Shown: in pieces, positions 50,188 through 58,396 of the stretch
Layout of the letters: every line of letters starts with the position of its first letter
Numbering within the stretch: position 1 is the stretch's first letter
NCBI RefSeq assembly: GCF_900095825.1
Contig: NZ_LT608315.1
Coordinates: 921,873-985,872, forward strand
From: Acidaminococcus massiliensis
Lineage (GTDB): Bacteria; Bacillota; Negativicutes; Acidaminococcales; Acidaminococcaceae
Direction of reading: 5' to 3'
DNA: 64,000 nt
Translations under genes and position numbers: made by a program
The notes under the pieces: generated by a model
Told to the model about the DNA's origin: nothing
Database searches by the model: none
What the model saw: only the letters and a program-made list of their open reading frames with translations

Positions 50188-50256
50188 GTATGACCTGGCT
50201 GTTTTTCACCAGAAAGCTATATGTTTGATTTAGAAGTATTGTAGGAGGAATGGCCA

Positions 50257-51252
50257 ATGAAAGTTTTGTGTTATGGTGTACGAGACGTGGAACTGCCCAT
50301 TTTTGAGTCTTGTAACAAGAACTTCGGCTATGATCTGGAACTCGTTCCTGATTATTTGAATACGAAAGAATCTGCTGAAATGGCCAAAGGGTTCGATGCT
50401 GTGCTACTGCGGGGCAACTGCTTTGCCAACAAACAGAATCTGGATATCTTTAAAGAACTAGGCGTGAAATACCTGCTGACCAGAACAGCAGGCTACGAAC
50501 ACATCGATGTTCCCTATGCCCAGCAACTGGACTTCAAGATGGCTTTCGTCCCGGGCTATTCTCCCAACGCCATCGCAGAACTGGCTGTGACTCATGCCAT
50601 GATGCTGCTGAGACATATGGCTTATGCAACGGCCCGTTCCGGAAAAAAGGACTTCATCATCGACAGCTTTGAATTCTCCAAGGAAATCCGCAATTGCACG
50701 GTGGGCTGCATCGGCCTAGGCCGGATCGGCCGGGTGGCTGCTTCCCTGTATGCCGGTCTGGGTGCCCATGTCATCGGGTATGATATGTTCCAGATCAAAG
50801 GTATCGAAAGCTACTGCACCCAGGTTCCTCTGGAAGAACTGCTTCCCCAGTGCGATATCGTTTCCATCCATGCCCGTTACACCGCCGGCGACCCGAAAAT
50901 CGTTACCCGGGAATTCATCTCCAAGATGAAGGACGGGGCCATCCTGGTCAACGCTGCCCGGGGCCAGCTGGTGGATACGGAAGCTGTCATTGAAGGCATT
51001 GAAAGCGGCAAACTGAATGGCTTTGGGGTGGATACCCTGATCGATGAAGCGGATATCTTCGGCAAGGATTTTGGAGATGGGGAAATCCCGAACCAGACCC
51101 TGGCCAAACTCCAGTCCCTTTATCCGAAAGTCCTTATTACCCCGCATCTGGGCTCCTACACTGATGAAGCGGTGACCAACATGGTAGAAATCTCTTTCCA
51201 AAACTTGAAAGATTTGGCAGAGACCGGTGACTGCAAGTTTAAGATTAAGTAG
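50257..51252 (+). CDS. hgdH: (R)-2-hydroxyglutarate dehydrogenase-like D-2-hydroxyacid dehydrogenase
   Basis: A 331-residue NAD-dependent D-2-hydroxyacid dehydrogenase, with the length and much of the sequence of Acidaminococcus HgdH as I recall it ([27 protein letters not shown]). The NAD fold is in [13 protein letters not shown]. Catalytic residues are Arg in NAARGQLVD, Glu in IDEADIFG and His in [12 protein letters not shown]. It would reduce 2-oxoglutarate to (R)-2-hydroxyglutarate, feeding the dehydratase encoded at the window's left edge. Because I cannot align it, a paralogue with another 2-oxoacid substrate remains possible. It marks the end of the GC-rich region. Confidence 0.82.
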   Translation: MKVLCYGVRDVELPIFESCNKNFGYDLELVPDYLNTKESAEMAKGFDAVLLRGNCFANKQNLDIFKELGVKYLLTRTAGYEHIDVPYAQQLDFKMAFVPGYSPNAIAELAVTHAMMLLRHMAYATARSGKKDFIIDSFEFSKEIRNCTVGCIGLGRIGRVAASLYAGLGAHVIGYDMFQIKGIESYCTQVPLEELLPQCDIVSIHARYTAGDPKIVTREFISKMKDGAILVNAARGQLVDTEAVIEGIESGKLNGFGVDTLIDEADIFGKDFGDGEIPNQTLAKLQSLYPKVLITPHLGSYTDEAVTNMVEISFQNLKDLAETGDCKFKIK

Positions 51253-51454
51253 ACATAGAAAGATAATGGGTAGTAAACTTGATATGTTTTTTAGTTGCTG
51301 CCCATTAATAAAAAGCTTATCCTACAACCTTTTTGATGTGATAAAGGAACTTAATATATGTTTTACAAAGAGAAATAAACTGAATATACTAAAAATAAAG
51401 AACGCTGGAGTAAATACTGATTTTATAATGGAAAATTGTAAAGGAGGGATGAAA

Positions 51455-52243
51455 ATGATAAAAAAAACGTTTAAAGATTTGTTGAGAGAGGGACGGAAAG
51501 GAACTAAATTTATAGGTACTTATCTCATGCAGCCTAGTGATATGATTATTGAAATAATGAAAATGGCAGGCTTTGATTTTTTAATTTATGATTTGGAACA
51601 TGAAAGAATGACTTTGAGTGATGTCATGCGTCTCGTTTATGTTAGTGAAGCTTGTGGAATGGTAAGTGTTGTTCGCGTTCCATGTGTAAATGAAGAGTAT
51701 ATAAAAAAAGTCTTAGATATAGGAGCCTCCTGTATAAAAGTCCCCGATATCAAAACAGCTGAAGAAGCACATCGAATTGTAGAATATGCCAAATTTCCTC
51801 CTTATGGGCATAGAGGTGCATGTAGTTTTGTAAGAGCGTTGGGATATGGATCAAATCCAAAAGCTAGTTATGCAAAGGCTAATGATGAAACAGCAATATC
51901 AATAATTATCGAAGGTCCGGAAGGGATTGCTAATAGAGAAGAAATTATTTCAGTTGATGGAATTGATTCTATTTCAATTGGACAGGTCGATATGTCAGTG
52001 ACGTTAGGCGTACCAGGAGAAATATTTCATCCCAAGGTAATTGATTCTATTTTAAAATGTGCAGACTTATGTTTGAAATATAAAAAACAATTATCAGTAC
52101 AAATTCATACAGCTGAAGATATAAAATTGTATCAAAAGCATCCTGCTATTACTCATTTTCATACAGATTTACCGCCGACAATCTTTTATAAAGCTTGTAA
52201 AAGACTTTGTGATGAAATTTATAAAACAGTAGAGCCATTGTAG
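51455..52243 (+). CDS. HpcH/HpaI-family aldolase (second copy)
   Basis: A 262-residue class II pyruvate aldolase. Landmarks are FDFLIYDLEHERMT (about 38-51), VVRVPCVNEEYI, the metal glutamate in IIIEGPEGIANREEI, and ISIGQVDMSVTLGV. I chose ATG 51455 because the AAAGGAGGG ribosome site abuts the ATG at 51449 and suits 51455. Codon use is strongly AT-rich, beginning about 200 bp after hgdH. It lies just upstream of a GltS-type symporter gene, so the symporter may have imported the aldolase substrate or its precursor. It is distinct from the HpaI-like protein at 17966. Confidence 0.88.
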   Translation: MIKKTFKDLLREGRKGTKFIGTYLMQPSDMIIEIMKMAGFDFLIYDLEHERMTLSDVMRLVYVSEACGMVSVVRVPCVNEEYIKKVLDIGASCIKVPDIKTAEEAHRIVEYAKFPPYGHRGACSFVRALGYGSNPKASYAKANDETAISIIIEGPEGIANREEIISVDGIDSISIGQVDMSVTLGVPGEIFHPKVIDSILKCADLCLKYKKQLSVQIHTAEDIKLYQKHPAITHFHTDLPPTIFYKACKRLCDEIYKTVEPL

Positions 52244-52279
52244 ACTAAATAATATTGGAAAGTTGAGGTGACTTTAAAC

Positions 52280-52831
52280 ATGAATGCGTTATTAACAGAT
52301 TTGACTTTATTTGGAGTGTTTTTACTCGTAGGTTTGATTATTCGTGAAATTTGTAAGCCACTACAGAAAATATTTCTTTCTGCATCAATTATAGGTGGAT
52401 TAACATTATTAGCAATGGGACCACAGATGTTGAATTTAGTTTCTATACCTAAAAGTTTTAATGGCTTTTCTGGAGCAATGATTCGTTTTATTATGGCGGC
52501 ATTGGTATTTGGTGGTATTAGTAAAGATAAGTTAATTTCTTACAGCGATTATATGATGGTGGTGCATAGTGTATATGGTTTTCAAATGGCTTTAGGTCTT
52601 GGATTAGGAGCACTTTTATGTTCAATTTGGCCTTCTCTTCCTACAGGATGGGGATTTTTAGCTGTCCAGGCATTTTATGGGGGCCATGGGACCGCATCTG
52701 CTGCAGGTTCAGTTTTTAAAGAAGTAACTGGTAGCGGAACGTATATTGATTTAGGTATAGTGATGGCGACTTTTGGAATCATCTGTGCAATGACAGCTGG
52801 CATGGTAGTAGTAAATATTGGCGTTCGTAGA
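52280..52831 (+). pseudogene. gltS: GltS-type sodium symporter, 5' part, disrupted by IS110 element
   Basis: The first 184 codons of an ESS-family (glutamate:Na+ symporter GltS-type) transporter. The family signature AFYGGHGTASAAG is at about residues 136-148, in the first re-entrant loop. ATG 52280 is preceded by GAGGTG at good spacing. The coding sequence stops making sense after CGT AGA at 52831, where the mobile element begins; a chance stop follows 10 bp later. The rest of the gene resumes at 54354 in the same frame. The truncated protein cannot be functional. Confidence 0.92.
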
Positions 52832-52934
52832 CCAACTATATAAAGTCAAGCCAATTTTAAAATAAATTTCAGTTGCTATGGATCTTGGCAAAAGGGCGCA
52901 CTTACCCAAGCCCCCTCTTGTGGGCTTAAAAAAA

Positions 52935-54104
52935 TCAGGCTAAATAAGGGCAGCCACTAATACCAAGCCGGTAAATCAATCGGATCAGTTTCTTGGCTAC
53001 ATGGGACAAAGCGATTTTGTAAGGCTTGTGTTCTGACAGTTTCTTTTCAAGGTATTCTTTGAATCTCGGTACGTTCTGTGCAACCAGGCGGGCGGCAAGG
53101 TACAGTGTCTTTCGCAGATAGGGGGATCCTCTTTTTTCCATCTTGTTATGCTTCGAATGGTAGTCTCCAGAGTCATGTTTGGAAGGTGACATCCCTGCGT
53201 AAGCAAGGAGCTTGTCGACATCCGGAAAACGCTTGAAATCACCAACTTCGCCCAGAATGCTGGCACAAAGGGTATAACCGATCCCTGGTATGTCAATAAT
53301 CGAAGATTCTTCCTGGTCCACCATTTCCTTAAGCTTCTCATCGATTTCAACGATATGCTGCTTCAACACTTCAATATCCGTAATGGTATGGACGAGTTCC
53401 ATAGAAGCCGAAAGCGAGACTTTACCGATAGAACGGCATGCTGCCTGGTGGATTTCCAAAGCCTTGCTTTTGTCAAATCTCCCCTGGGAGGCATCACTTA
53501 ACAGGTGCGTCAGCCGCTTCATGCTGCAATGAGCAATCTGTTCATGGCCAGGATAGGCTTTTAGAAGCGCATAGATTGAAGCAAGATGGATGGAAGATGT
53601 CAGCCCTTCCAGCTCTGGGAATAAAATCGTAACCAGACGGGAAACTGATATCTTTAGCTTGGAACACTTCTGCATGGTTTGAGATCTGTAACGAGAGAGT
53701 GATTTCATTTCCTCGTTATGGTACAATGAAGAAGAGTAGGTTTGGGAACCTTTCCCTGACACAATCATCTGTGCAATAGCGCAGGCATCGACTTTATCAG
53801 TCTTGGTCTTACGCAGGCTGAATCCTTGCTTGTATCTATTCGTGAGAAGCGGATTGAAAGTGAGCAGTGGAAGGTCATGTTCTGAGATGAAATGGGCGAG
53901 ATTCGAGGAATAGTGACCGGTTGCTTCCAATCCTACTCTTATTTTATCTTTTGGAATGCCCAGTTCAGAAATCTTGGAAAGGAGCATGTCAAAGCCTTCC
54001 CGTGAATTGGGAAATGTAAAAGATTCAACTGTTTTCAATGCATCCGAGTCAATGATACAGCAGTCATGTTTCCGCTTTGCAACGTCAATTCCGACACAAA
54101 GCAT
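52935..54104 (-). CDS. IS110-family DEDD transposase/recombinase
   Basis: A 389-residue IS110-family recombinase. The N-terminal RuvC-like DEDD domain shows Asp in CVGIDVAKRKHD, Glu in RVGLEATGHYSSNL, and the Asp pair in KTDKVDACAIA. After a coiled-coil middle, the C-terminal transposase_20 domain contains IPGIGYTLCASILGEVGDF, and the catalytic serine is expected around EKRGSPYLRK. I set the start at ATG 54104 with a perfect AAGGAGG site; the longer frame reads through the noncoding RNA region. It appears intact, so the element could still be mobile. The noncoding end supplies its guide RNA. Confidence 0.95.
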   Translation of the reverse strand: MLCVGIDVAKRKHDCCIIDSDALKTVESFTFPNSREGFDMLLSKISELGIPKDKIRVGLEATGHYSSNLAHFISEHDLPLLTFNPLLTNRYKQGFSLRKTKTDKVDACAIAQMIVSGKGSQTYSSSLYHNEEMKSLSRYRSQTMQKCSKLKISVSRLVTILFPELEGLTSSIHLASIYALLKAYPGHEQIAHCSMKRLTHLLSDASQGRFDKSKALEIHQAACRSIGKVSLSASMELVHTITDIEVLKQHIVEIDEKLKEMVDQEESSIIDIPGIGYTLCASILGEVGDFKRFPDVDKLLAYAGMSPSKHDSGDYHSKHNKMEKRGSPYLRKTLYLAARLVAQNVPRFKEYLEKKLSEHKPYKIALSHVAKKLIRLIYRLGISGCPYLA

Positions 54105-54119
54105 AAAAATCAACCTCCT

Positions 54120-54336
54120 TTTTTTGAATTGGCAGCTGTGCATCAAAGCCACAGAGACTTCATCATAATGTATCCTCGCTAGATATGAACCGTCGAGCGG
54201 TATCCAACTCATTAACAAATTGAATGAATTCTGTGGTCGGACTCTACAAAAACCGTCAAGCGGTAGGGGCGCGCAACCGATCCACAGCTCCATTCTAATC
54301 GTACCGTAATTCACTATAAAAGGGAATATCTGGTAC
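54120..54336 (-). ncRNA. Predicted IS110 bridge RNA
   Basis: Minus-strand RNA of about 215 nt. It opens with a hairpin (GTACC with GGTAC, about 54334-54299). The target loop has basal stem CTGTGGATCGG/TCCGACCACAG, left guide at 54277-54264, apical hairpin CCGCTTGACGG (54263-54253) and right guide at 54252-54242. The donor loop has left guide at 54210-54201, apical hairpin CCGCTCGACGG (54200-54190) and right guide at 54184-54174. A CTGTG/CACAG hairpin lies near the 3' end. The target-loop guides match the gltS insertion site and the donor-loop guides match the element's ends. Boundaries are estimates. Confidence 0.82.
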
Positions 54337-54353
54337 AACTCTATTATACGAGA

Positions 54354-55136
54354 GGGTGGGCAACATTTGTACATGAAGTACAACAACAGCCTGATTGGTT
54401 TTACGGAGGATTATTACCTCAAAAAGAACAAAAAAGCATTGGGATTCAGAAAACAACTCCTTCTAATGTAAATGCTCTTGCATTACAAGTCGGTTTTATC
54501 CTTACCTCTATGTATATCGGAGAATTTGTAGGTCATATTATTATAAAATTTATTCCGGTCTTAAAAGGAGTTTCCTTAATTGCATGGGATACTTTGGGCG
54601 GTGTTTTGGGTTGGTATTTCTTTAAATTGATTCGGTTAGATAAATTTATTGATAAAAAAACTATAGGACAGTTATCAGGATTAGCATTAGAAGTATTGTT
54701 GGTTGGAGCGATGGCAACATTAAATTTGAAAGTCTTAGCAGTAAATATTGTTCCACTGCTAATCATGTCATCTATTATTTGTGCATTAACTATTGTTTGG
54801 GCATTGTGGATGGCTAAAATGACATGTAAAGACCAATGGTTTGAAAAAGCATTAATGATAGTCGGACAGTCTACCGGGGCAACTCCAACAGGCATGGCAT
54901 TGGTTAGAGCTGCAGATCCGAATAATCAGGCTTGTTCACCAGAGGCACATGGAATATATTCAGGAGTAACGTTCTGGACTGCATTTTTTACTTCTTTATG
55001 TCCACCTATGGTTGCAGTAGGCGATTTTTCTTTTACATATATTGCAGGGATTGTACAATTCATAATTCCGGTTGCCATAGGGTTCTTGATTTTCCGCCCG
55101 ATTATGTTAAAAGCTAAGACAAAAATTAATAGGTGA
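54354..55136 (+). pseudogene. gltS: GltS-type sodium symporter, 3' part
   Basis: The remaining 260 codons of the disrupted symporter, beginning GWATFVHEVQQQPDW in frame with the 5' part. The second signature region reads GQSTGATPTGMALVRAADP, the pseudo-repeat partner of the first re-entrant loop. Deleting 52832-54353 restores a 444-codon gene, a normal GltS length. Internal ATGs in this piece have no ribosome site, so it is unlikely to be translated on its own. Confidence 0.92.
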
Positions 55137-55159
55137 CTATTGTATTTATAGTCAAGATC

Positions 55160-55204
55160 CTTATAAAGCCATTCTATTTCTAATCAATAGTGTGGCTTTA
55201 TAAG
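55160..55204. terminator. Hairpin between gltS and a convergent LysR gene
   Basis: CTTATAAAGCCA and TGGCTTTATAAG form a perfect 12-bp stem with a 21-nt loop. The following U-run is weak on both strands. Confidence 0.5.
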
Positions 55205-55209
55205 AAATA

Positions 55210-56193
55210 TTAATCTATTTTTGCCAAACTATATAAAATTGAAGAATTAGCTTCAAGTTGATTTATAGTATATTGTTTAATTAAAGAGATGAAGTATTTT
55301 GTGGATGTCGGTAAGGTAGTATTTTTACGGTGAACTAATGCAATTTGATATTTAATATCAAAATTTTTAATTGGAAAAATACGAAGCTTGTTTTTTGGGG
55401 AGATGGAATTAAGATTTTTTACAAATGGTAAAAGAAAAGATTGACAAAAACATGCACAACAGTCTTGCATAGCTAATTCAAGTTGGATTTCATTTCCATT
55501 AATTATGATAGGATAGTTTAAGTTAATCCTTTCTTTATTCATGAAATTTTGTATGATTTGACTGGTGATACTTTCCGAAGGATGAATACAGAAAGGTATA
55601 TTTTCTAATTCATGTAAATCAATACCATTAGAAAATTGTATAATGCAATCTGGATAATTATTGCTAAAATAACGATGTAAAAGATTATCCGAAAGTGCAA
55701 TATAGATTGTTTCCATATTCAGAAAAATCTGTTCTAAATAGGGAGATTCATTAGGATTGACTCCTAGAAAAAGGTCAATTTCATCATTGATTGTCATTTT
55801 TTCCATGAGAGATGTCATCTCATTTTTTACAGTAATTCGTATATTAGGGTATCTTTGTTGATATAGCTTTAAAATTTTAGGTAATATTATTAAACTTCGA
55901 CCATAAGACAATCCGAAAACCAATTGTCCATGTTCTTTATTATTTATCTCATGGAGTTCTGTTATCAAATTTTCTTCTTGTAGTTTTTGAGCAAGAGCAT
56001 ATTGCTTAACAATTTCACCTGCTAAAGTTAAAGCTAATTTTGGACGTCTTTTAAATAAGGACACGTTTAAAGAGGTTTCAAGATGTTGAATGCATTTGCT
56101 CATATATTGTTGAGAAATAAATGCTTTTTCTGCGGCTTTAGTAAAATTTAACTCTTCAGCTGCCAAAAGAAAATATTTAAGTTCATTTTTCAT
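55210..56193 (-). CDS. LysR-family transcriptional regulator
   Basis: A 327-residue LysR regulator with helix-turn-helix in LKYFLLAAEELNFTKAAEKA and SQQYMSKCIQHLE, and an effector domain from about 95. The start is ATG 56193, preceded by AAAGGATG; the longer frame is not supported. Codon use is strongly AT-rich like the rest of the island. It is divergent from the lyase/hydrolase pair at 56.4-58.3 kb and is the likely regulator of that unit and perhaps of the kinase/aldolase genes. Paralogues in the window share the SQQ(T/Y)LS-type recognition helix (16096 gene). Confidence 0.92.
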   Translation of the reverse strand: MKNELKYFLLAAEELNFTKAAEKAFISQQYMSKCIQHLETSLNVSLFKRRPKLALTLAGEIVKQYALAQKLQEENLITELHEINNKEHGQLVFGLSYGRSLIILPKILKLYQQRYPNIRITVKNEMTSLMEKMTINDEIDLFLGVNPNESPYLEQIFLNMETIYIALSDNLLHRYFSNNYPDCIIQFSNGIDLHELENIPFCIHPSESITSQIIQNFMNKERINLNYPIIINGNEIQLELAMQDCCACFCQSFLLPFVKNLNSISPKNKLRIFPIKNFDIKYQIALVHRKNTTLPTSTKYFISLIKQYTINQLEANSSILYSLAKID

Positions 56194-56377
56194 TGAGTTT
56201 TCATCCTTTCTGAATTTAAATACTAGCATTAAAAAAATATATAAGTCAATAATATGTTATTGAACATCCCCCTTTAAAAGATAATTTTATATAGTTTGGT
56301 TGTAAAAAAGTGTCATAGAGAGTACAGCCCGAAATTATCGATTAGTTATTTTACACAATTTATTTGAGGAGGAAAAC

Positions 56378-57235
56378 ATGAGTAATCAAACTAAACAATT
56401 AAGAAAAATGCTGAAATCAGATCAATATTTTGTTGCACCATGTGCTTATGATGCATTAACTGCTAAACTAATTGAATATGCAGGATTCAAATTATGCGGG
56501 ACTACAGGATATGGTATGCATGGTGCTATGCTTGGAACCCCGGATGCAGGGTTATTAGCATTTAATGAAGTGGCTGATACTTATTCGAAAATGTGTGATG
56601 CAGTCAATATTCCAATTATAGCTGATGGTGAAGGCGGTTATGGAAATGCAATTAATATTATTCGGACCGTTAAAACATTCGAAAAGATTGGTTTAAGTGG
56701 AGTTTTTATTGAAGATCAAAAAATACCGGTGAATTGTCCTTTTTTAAAGAAAACAGAAACTATAAGCATTGATGAAATGTGTGGTAAAATTCGTGCTGCA
56801 ATTGATGCACGGAAAGATAAGAATTTTATTATTGTAGCCAGGACAGATGCTCCTTTTGATGAAGCTATAGAACGTGCTAATGCATATTTAGAAGCAGGAG
56901 CTGATATGATAAAACCTATTCCATTATCTCGCAAAGAACTGGAAGCTTTTCCAACAAAAATTAATGGACCACTTCATCTGGGGTTTACACCTGGTAAAGA
57001 TATTAATCTTGGCTTAACGGCTAGTGATGTTGGAAAAATGGGATATAAAATTATTACTTTCCCAATGACAGTGTTATTTTTAAGTGTAAAAGCAATTATG
57101 GAAGGACTAAAAGAATTGAAAGAAAGTGAAAGTGATGATGTGCTTTTAGAAAAAATGATTGGATTTGATAATTATTTTAAATTTATAGGAAAAGAAAAGT
57201 TATTGACATTAAATAACAAATATTTATTTAAATAA
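56378..57235 (+). CDS. Isocitrate lyase/PEP mutase-superfamily protein
   Basis: A 285-residue member of the PEP mutase/isocitrate lyase superfamily, metal-dependent TIM barrels that form or break C-C or C-P bonds alpha to a carboxylate (methylisocitrate lyase, 2,3-dimethylmalate lyase, oxaloacetate decarboxylase). Landmarks are CGTTGYGMHGAMLGTPD, the metal aspartates in PIIADGEGGYGN, and GVFIEDQ. The usual lyase gating motif K(K/R)CGH after EDQ is replaced by PVNCPFLKK, so ordinary methylisocitrate lyase activity is unlikely. It is divergent from the LysR gene and co-directional with the hydrolase. Confidence 0.87.
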   Translation: MSNQTKQLRKMLKSDQYFVAPCAYDALTAKLIEYAGFKLCGTTGYGMHGAMLGTPDAGLLAFNEVADTYSKMCDAVNIPIIADGEGGYGNAINIIRTVKTFEKIGLSGVFIEDQKIPVNCPFLKKTETISIDEMCGKIRAAIDARKDKNFIIVARTDAPFDEAIERANAYLEAGADMIKPIPLSRKELEAFPTKINGPLHLGFTPGKDINLGLTASDVGKMGYKIITFPMTVLFLSVKAIMEGLKELKESESDDVLLEKMIGFDNYFKFIGKEKLLTLNNKYLFK

Positions 57236-57290
57236 GTATAGATTTATTATCAACAATAAAATAAATATTCGAAATTTGGAGAATGGAATT

Positions 57291-58313
57291 ATGGTAACCG
57301 AATTTTTTTATATAGGTGGAGTATATTTAGAACAAGACAATAAACATATGCGATGTCATCAAGTATATGTAGAACATTATCTACCCCAAAAACAAACTCA
57401 TCCATATCCGGTTGTCTTTTTTTCGGGAACAGGAATGACTGGAACAAATTGGATGACAAAACCAGATGGAGAGCCAGGGTGGGCAGATTATTTTTTATCT
57501 AAAGGTTATGAGATATATTTGGTTGACCAACCTGCAAGAGGAAGGTCAAGCTATAATCCTATTTTAGATGGTAAATATACAAATCTCTCTGTTGAAACAG
57601 TAGAATCGTTGTTTACACATTTTAAAGAAACAGGAACTTGGCCACAAGCACATTTGCATTCTCAGTGGCCGGGAAAAGGTGTTTCTGGAGATAAAATCTT
57701 TGATAAGTTCATGGATTCCACTGTGGCTTATCTATTGGATAATGATAAAACTCAAAAATTGGCCCAGAGAGCTGGAGCAGCACTATTAGATAAAATAGGG
57801 CCTGCCATTTTATTAACTCATTCTCAGGCTGGTGCGTTTGGATGGTTGATTGCCGATGTTAGGCCACCTTTAGTAAAAGGTATTATTGCAATAGAACCAT
57901 TAGGCCCCCCAAGGCAATTATCAATTTTGACAGGAAAACGAAAATGTAGGTGGGGAATTACTGATATTCCTATTACTTTCTCTCCGGAAGTAGATGACAG
58001 TGAAAAATTATTATGGGTTAAAGTTAAATCTTTAAATCCGAATTATATTGATTCTTATCTACAGGAAGAACCTGCAAGACAACTCTTGAATTTAAAAGGG
58101 ATTCCAATCTTAATAGTTTCTGGAGAAGCTTCTTATCATGCCCCGTGCGATATTTGGATTTCACGTTTTTTGACTCAGGCAGGCATAAAAAATGAGTATA
58201 TTGAGCTTGCTAATTATGGCATTCATGGAAATGGACATCTTATGATGTTAGAAAAAAATAGTGACGAAATAGCTTCTTTAATTATTGATTGGTTAAAAAA
58301 CATAAAATTGTAA
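57291..58313 (+). CDS. Alpha/beta-fold hydrolase
   Basis: A 340-residue alpha/beta hydrolase without signal peptide. The nucleophile elbow is LLTHSQAGAFGW (Ser in H-S-Q-A-G), the oxyanion region FFSGTGMTGTNWM follows strand 3, the acid is expected in VSGEASYHAPCD and the histidine in YGIHGNGHLMML. The ATG at 57291 is chosen because TTGGAG lies 9 bp upstream; the TTG-initiated longer frame is part of that ribosome site. It follows the lyase gene by 55 bp. It resembles large fungal/bacterial esterase-like proteins of unknown substrate; ester or lactone hydrolysis feeding the lyase is a guess. Confidence 0.82.
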   Translation: MVTEFFYIGGVYLEQDNKHMRCHQVYVEHYLPQKQTHPYPVVFFSGTGMTGTNWMTKPDGEPGWADYFLSKGYEIYLVDQPARGRSSYNPILDGKYTNLSVETVESLFTHFKETGTWPQAHLHSQWPGKGVSGDKIFDKFMDSTVAYLLDNDKTQKLAQRAGAALLDKIGPAILLTHSQAGAFGWLIADVRPPLVKGIIAIEPLGPPRQLSILTGKRKCRWGITDIPITFSPEVDDSEKLLWVKVKSLNPNYIDSYLQEEPARQLLNLKGIPILIVSGEASYHAPCDIWISRFLTQAGIKNEYIELANYGIHGNGHLMMLEKNSDEIASLIIDWLKNIKL

Positions 58314-58330
58314 AAAAGAAAGAGAAAGAG

Positions 58331-58365
58331 AAAAGAGCCAGAATATTTAATTTTGGCTCTTTTTA
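58331..58365. terminator. Shared terminator of convergent genes
   Basis: AAAAGAGCCA and TGGCTCTTTTT form a stem with A and T tracts on both sides, between the hydrolase and the kinase genes. Confidence 0.8.
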
Positions 58366-58396
58366 AATGATATTAGGAAATTAACGAGAAATGAAA

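Larger units (their letters stand above)
52832..54350 (-). mobile_element. IS110-family insertion element with bridge RNA
   Basis: A 1519-bp element inserted in gltS. It has no terminal inverted repeats; instead TCT (AGA on the plus strand) occurs at both junctions (52829-52831 and 54351-54353), containing the CT core dinucleotide known for IS110/IS621-type recombination. It encodes one DEDD transposase on the minus strand, a 103-bp right end and a 246-bp noncoding left end. The long 5' noncoding end places it in the IS110 rather than the IS1111 group. Confidence 0.92.

Noticed and set aside
51264-51305. Hairpin (AATGGG with CCCATT) after hgdH as a terminator
   Set aside because: Stem is interrupted and there is no T-run on either side.
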